From NCBI GenBank assembly GCA_026874595.1, contig CM049320.1:5521464-5585463 (forward strand): a stretch of DNA of 64,000 nucleotides, given 5' to 3'. Shown here one piece after another: positions 61,183 to 64,000 of the stretch. This stretch comes from Sipunculus nudus (lineage: Eukaryota > Annelida > Sipuncula > Golfingiida > Sipunculidae). Position numbers and translations under genes: made by a program. Position 1 is the stretch's first letter, and each line of letters opens with the position of its first letter. Under the pieces are notes generated by a model. That model made no database searches. It was given only the letters and a program-made list of their open reading frames with translations, and was not told where the DNA came from.

Positions 61183-61333
61183 TTTCTTGAATTAAGGCAC
61201 TCAAAGAAGAAAACTGTTTTTCGTGGTTAATACGAAGAATATGATACCTGCTAGAGATCATGCTGAAACTTTCATATAATTTATTGTGCAGATTTTCTAA
61301 AACAAGTTTAGGACCAACTTTTGATCTGATCCC
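61183..61333 (-). CDS. Candidate conserved exon, function unknown (copy 3)
   Basis: Identical in translation to the exon at 52908-53058, with the same CTACAG acceptor and GTAAGT donor. Being part of the recent duplication, it is not independent evidence of function. Confidence 0.38.
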
Positions 61334-63357
61334 CTGTAGAAAAAGTACACAACCAACCACAACCAACGTCGTAAAATCTTTTAAATCGTCATTATGTATC
61401 TTTGTGTTTCTAGTGTCATTTTAATATGGCATAATTTGTGATCACAAAGACCTGCCTAGCCGATAATAATCATATTCATCTCAAAAGTGTGTAACATAAA
61501 ACTCAATTCCCTCCCGCGATTGATGCAACCGAGTCAGAAACTTCAATTCTGGCTCATGCCAGCGCAAAGCTGGTGAAGGTATAGAAATATACATTATTTT
61601 TGTGTTTTCTCACCGGACAGCGGTATCTGATCCAAGTGTTGTCATGTAGCGGGAGTCAATTCATTAGCTATACCCACTGAGTGAGGGGATCTTCTAGAAA
61701 ATAAAAATTATTGAAAGTATTAAGATGAATGATGCTCATGCAGAGAATGGTACTGCTAACAAACTCTCTGAGTTACAGGAAGAAAAAAAAGGTGTCAGTA
61801 CTAGTATCTCTTGATTCATTTCCTTTACTTCGGAGTGCGATGACATCATATGGTGCTAGTTCAGTTTTCAGCCCACTTACAGCCTTAGACAAGATTTTCC
61901 AGCATGTCGCGTTTGAAATAAAGCTGTAAACTGATGTGAACGGTATGGTTTGTGCCCTGCAGAGGTTATACAGAACAACAGCAGCAATATGCCATTTTCA
62001 AAATTAAAATTGCATAAAATGAGTAAATTGCAGATGGTGTCGCCAGTATTCCTCTACATTACTATAATGAATTTCATAACAACAATTCAGCTTATCCTGA
62101 CAAATATTGTTTATGAATTCTCATTTACATGAGTCTTAGCTTCTTAGATGTTTCCCCTCTAACCTGGCGAATATAAGTCACATTGATCCAAATTGGCATT
62201 TATTTATGGAATATGCTTGCATAAGAGATTAAAACTTCCTTGGTCTTGTCGGCTTTGATTTTCAGGACGAACGGCTAGCAAGAAAAACGGCGGACAAAGG
62301 GCCATCTCTATAGCTAAGACGAGTCACAAATAGATGGGCTAAAGACCTATGTACTTTTTCAAAAAAAGGAAATCACCCGATTGCCAGTAATTTATCTAAC
62401 AATCAGTCGATATATTTCCGTCCATTGTGACTGTGCATCGTCTTGTCAAAATATTAAAATCTTAATACCGAATAATTTTCCCAATAACCAGCACATGACA
62501 ACTATTAATGAATTTACTGTTTACATTGAGAGAGCTCTATTACAAAGGGTTGAACAACCACTTGGTGAAACTGATTTTGTTTACTTTGATCATGATCATA
62601 TAAGTCCTACATTTAATAACATGCAGTCTCTAAACACCATAAAAGGGGGCAAAGCCATTTGTCAGAAATTATATAAACGGCATCTAAGGGGTCCATTTTT
62701 GCAATAAAATGCAATCTTTGGTTATGATATTAATTGAAAGAGGGCAAGTCTTGTTGTCAGTTCATGAACAAGGGAGAAGATTTGCATTGAATTTGGACAA
62801 TCCCTCGCTAATTTAGCATTGAATCTTGAGATAATATATCGATACAGCACTAATATTCATATCCCCTGCACTACTGGGAAAACGTACATTTCATACATGC
62901 TTCAGTTTGCATGCACACACATGGGTCACAAACTTCAAGATCATCCTTGGAAATAGAATACAATCATACTTATTAATAACCATGCCGTTTATTAAGAAAC
63001 GGTGTCCTTTTATAGCATTAAAATGAAGATTTGTATACATCTAGCATTCACAGGTATACACTGTTTCCTGTTTCGTATTGTTTATCAGTGATATTTGTAT
63101 AAAAGGGAAGTTTAATTCAGTGTCTCTGTATAGAGGTTAGTAATCATAACAAACTGATCTTGCTGAATTACACATACATTATTACATGTAGATATAGAAT
63201 ATCAAATCTTTTACATTTTTACCGGAATGTGATTTTGAATAAAAAGCAATGGTGTCTGTATTACACTTAGCTGTATTCAAGGAATATGTTTCCAGAAAGA
63301 TGTCTCTCTTACACATAGCTGTGTTCAAGGAATATTTTCTCCAGAAAGATTTCTCTC

Positions 63358-63653
63358 TTACACACAGCTATATTCAAGGACCATGTACTTCAAAAGGCCG
63401 TGGCATGGATCACCAAATACAGAGTTAGTAGCTGATATTTCGCATGAAGACCGTCCTTGGCACCTCTGACGAAAGATCGTGGTAGCCCGGGCGCTGAAAA
63501 AAGTGATTTCCTCTGACGCCGAGTTGTTACTACAGACCAGTCGACTGGCACGACCGTAGAAGGCGCTCAGGACTAGAATCTTTGCATCTCCAAAAGGTAA
63601 TATCACGCTGCTGGATTCACAGGCCGTTGCCTGTCGGCTGTTGCGACCGCAAA
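63358..63653 (-). CDS. SUEL-type lectin C, exon 2 (SUEL domain), gene continues outside the window
   Basis: Protein identical to lectin B over the visible domain with one silent difference near 63525. It shares the loss of cysteines two and four (VILPFGDAK, SEEITFFSA) and the extra cysteine in VCGRN. Its intron continues past the duplication end at 63951 into sequence not seen elsewhere, so a signal exon may lie beyond the right edge of the window. If it does, this would be a complete secreted lectin with an altered disulfide set. Confidence 0.75.
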
Positions 63654-64000
63654 CTACAAGTTATACGATATTGTTTGAAGCAGTAATGATTATACACAAG
63701 TATAAATGAATGCTGATAAAAATCGAAGAGGCAAAGCTTTTGCGTTCTTATTTTCTCCACGGATTATATGTTGAAGGGACGCGAGATGTTCGATAAAACA
63801 CAAGTATGCCACTTATTGTATGCACATTTTCCGCGACCCTGCTGATTGTATATTTTCCATGTAGCTAATACAGCCATTTCAAGCTAAGACGAAACTCTCT
63901 AAACGCCCTTTTCCATGGCGCGCGTTTTTTGGGCAGTTTACACGCCTAGTACCCCCACCCCTACCACATATGTAACTTTACATATGTATAAGAATAAAAT

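Larger units (their letters stand above)
55689..63951. repeat. Recent tandem segmental duplication, unit 2
   Basis: Counterpart of 47240-55688. After 63951 (CCTAGTA) the sequence differs from the junction at 55689, so the unit ends there and the following bases are original flanking DNA. Confidence 0.9.

Overview
The window looks like nuclear DNA of a marine invertebrate, most likely a bivalve mollusc. Single-domain SUEL-type (rhamnose-binding) lectin genes are split by introns with GT..AG boundaries. There are degenerate LINE tails, a Ty3-type LTR retrotransposon, long TA and poly-G runs, and several tandem-repeat elements of a style common in bivalves. Nothing prokaryotic is visible. The species assignment is inference.

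Layout. 1-2737 is AT-rich DNA, possibly the 3' UTR of a gene to the left. 3034-3163 is a duplicated CCAAT/E2F/CRE promoter block ahead of a PWWP-like gene on the + strand: exons near 3657, 6515, 9410 and 10205, possibly more near 12811. Its introns hold a GGGGTG-rich higher-order repeat (4860-6340), and its 3' part is interrupted by a tandem-repeat element (10839-12220). Two further repeat elements follow (13380-14390 and 14619-15482).

16107-27352 holds two + strand lectin genes. Each has a 61-nt signal-peptide exon joined in phase 1 to one SUEL exon; the second gene has an apparent 8-kb intron containing a LINE tail, a TTAA-flanked MITE and another LINE relic. 28440-30360 is a fourth tandem-repeat array. 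32855-40252 is a Ty3/gypsy-like element with nearly identical LTRs but a badly broken interior.

41945-63951 is a minus-strand lectin cluster built by two rounds of segmental duplication. An older one relates 41945-45505 to 52305-55640. A recent one makes 47240-55688 and 55689-63951 near-identical tandem units. Lectin A (44842-47199) is complete. Lectin B (55095-55390) has no signal-peptide exon, because the duplication junction falls between its intron and a copied promoter. Lectin C (63358-63653) would have its first exon beyond the window. B and C have lost two of the eight conserved cysteines. The intact lectins are predicted to be small secreted carbohydrate-binding proteins, a class tied to innate immunity in molluscs by family knowledge only.

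Some apparent single-base frame breaks lie in A or T runs, so assembly error must be weighed against real decay throughout.
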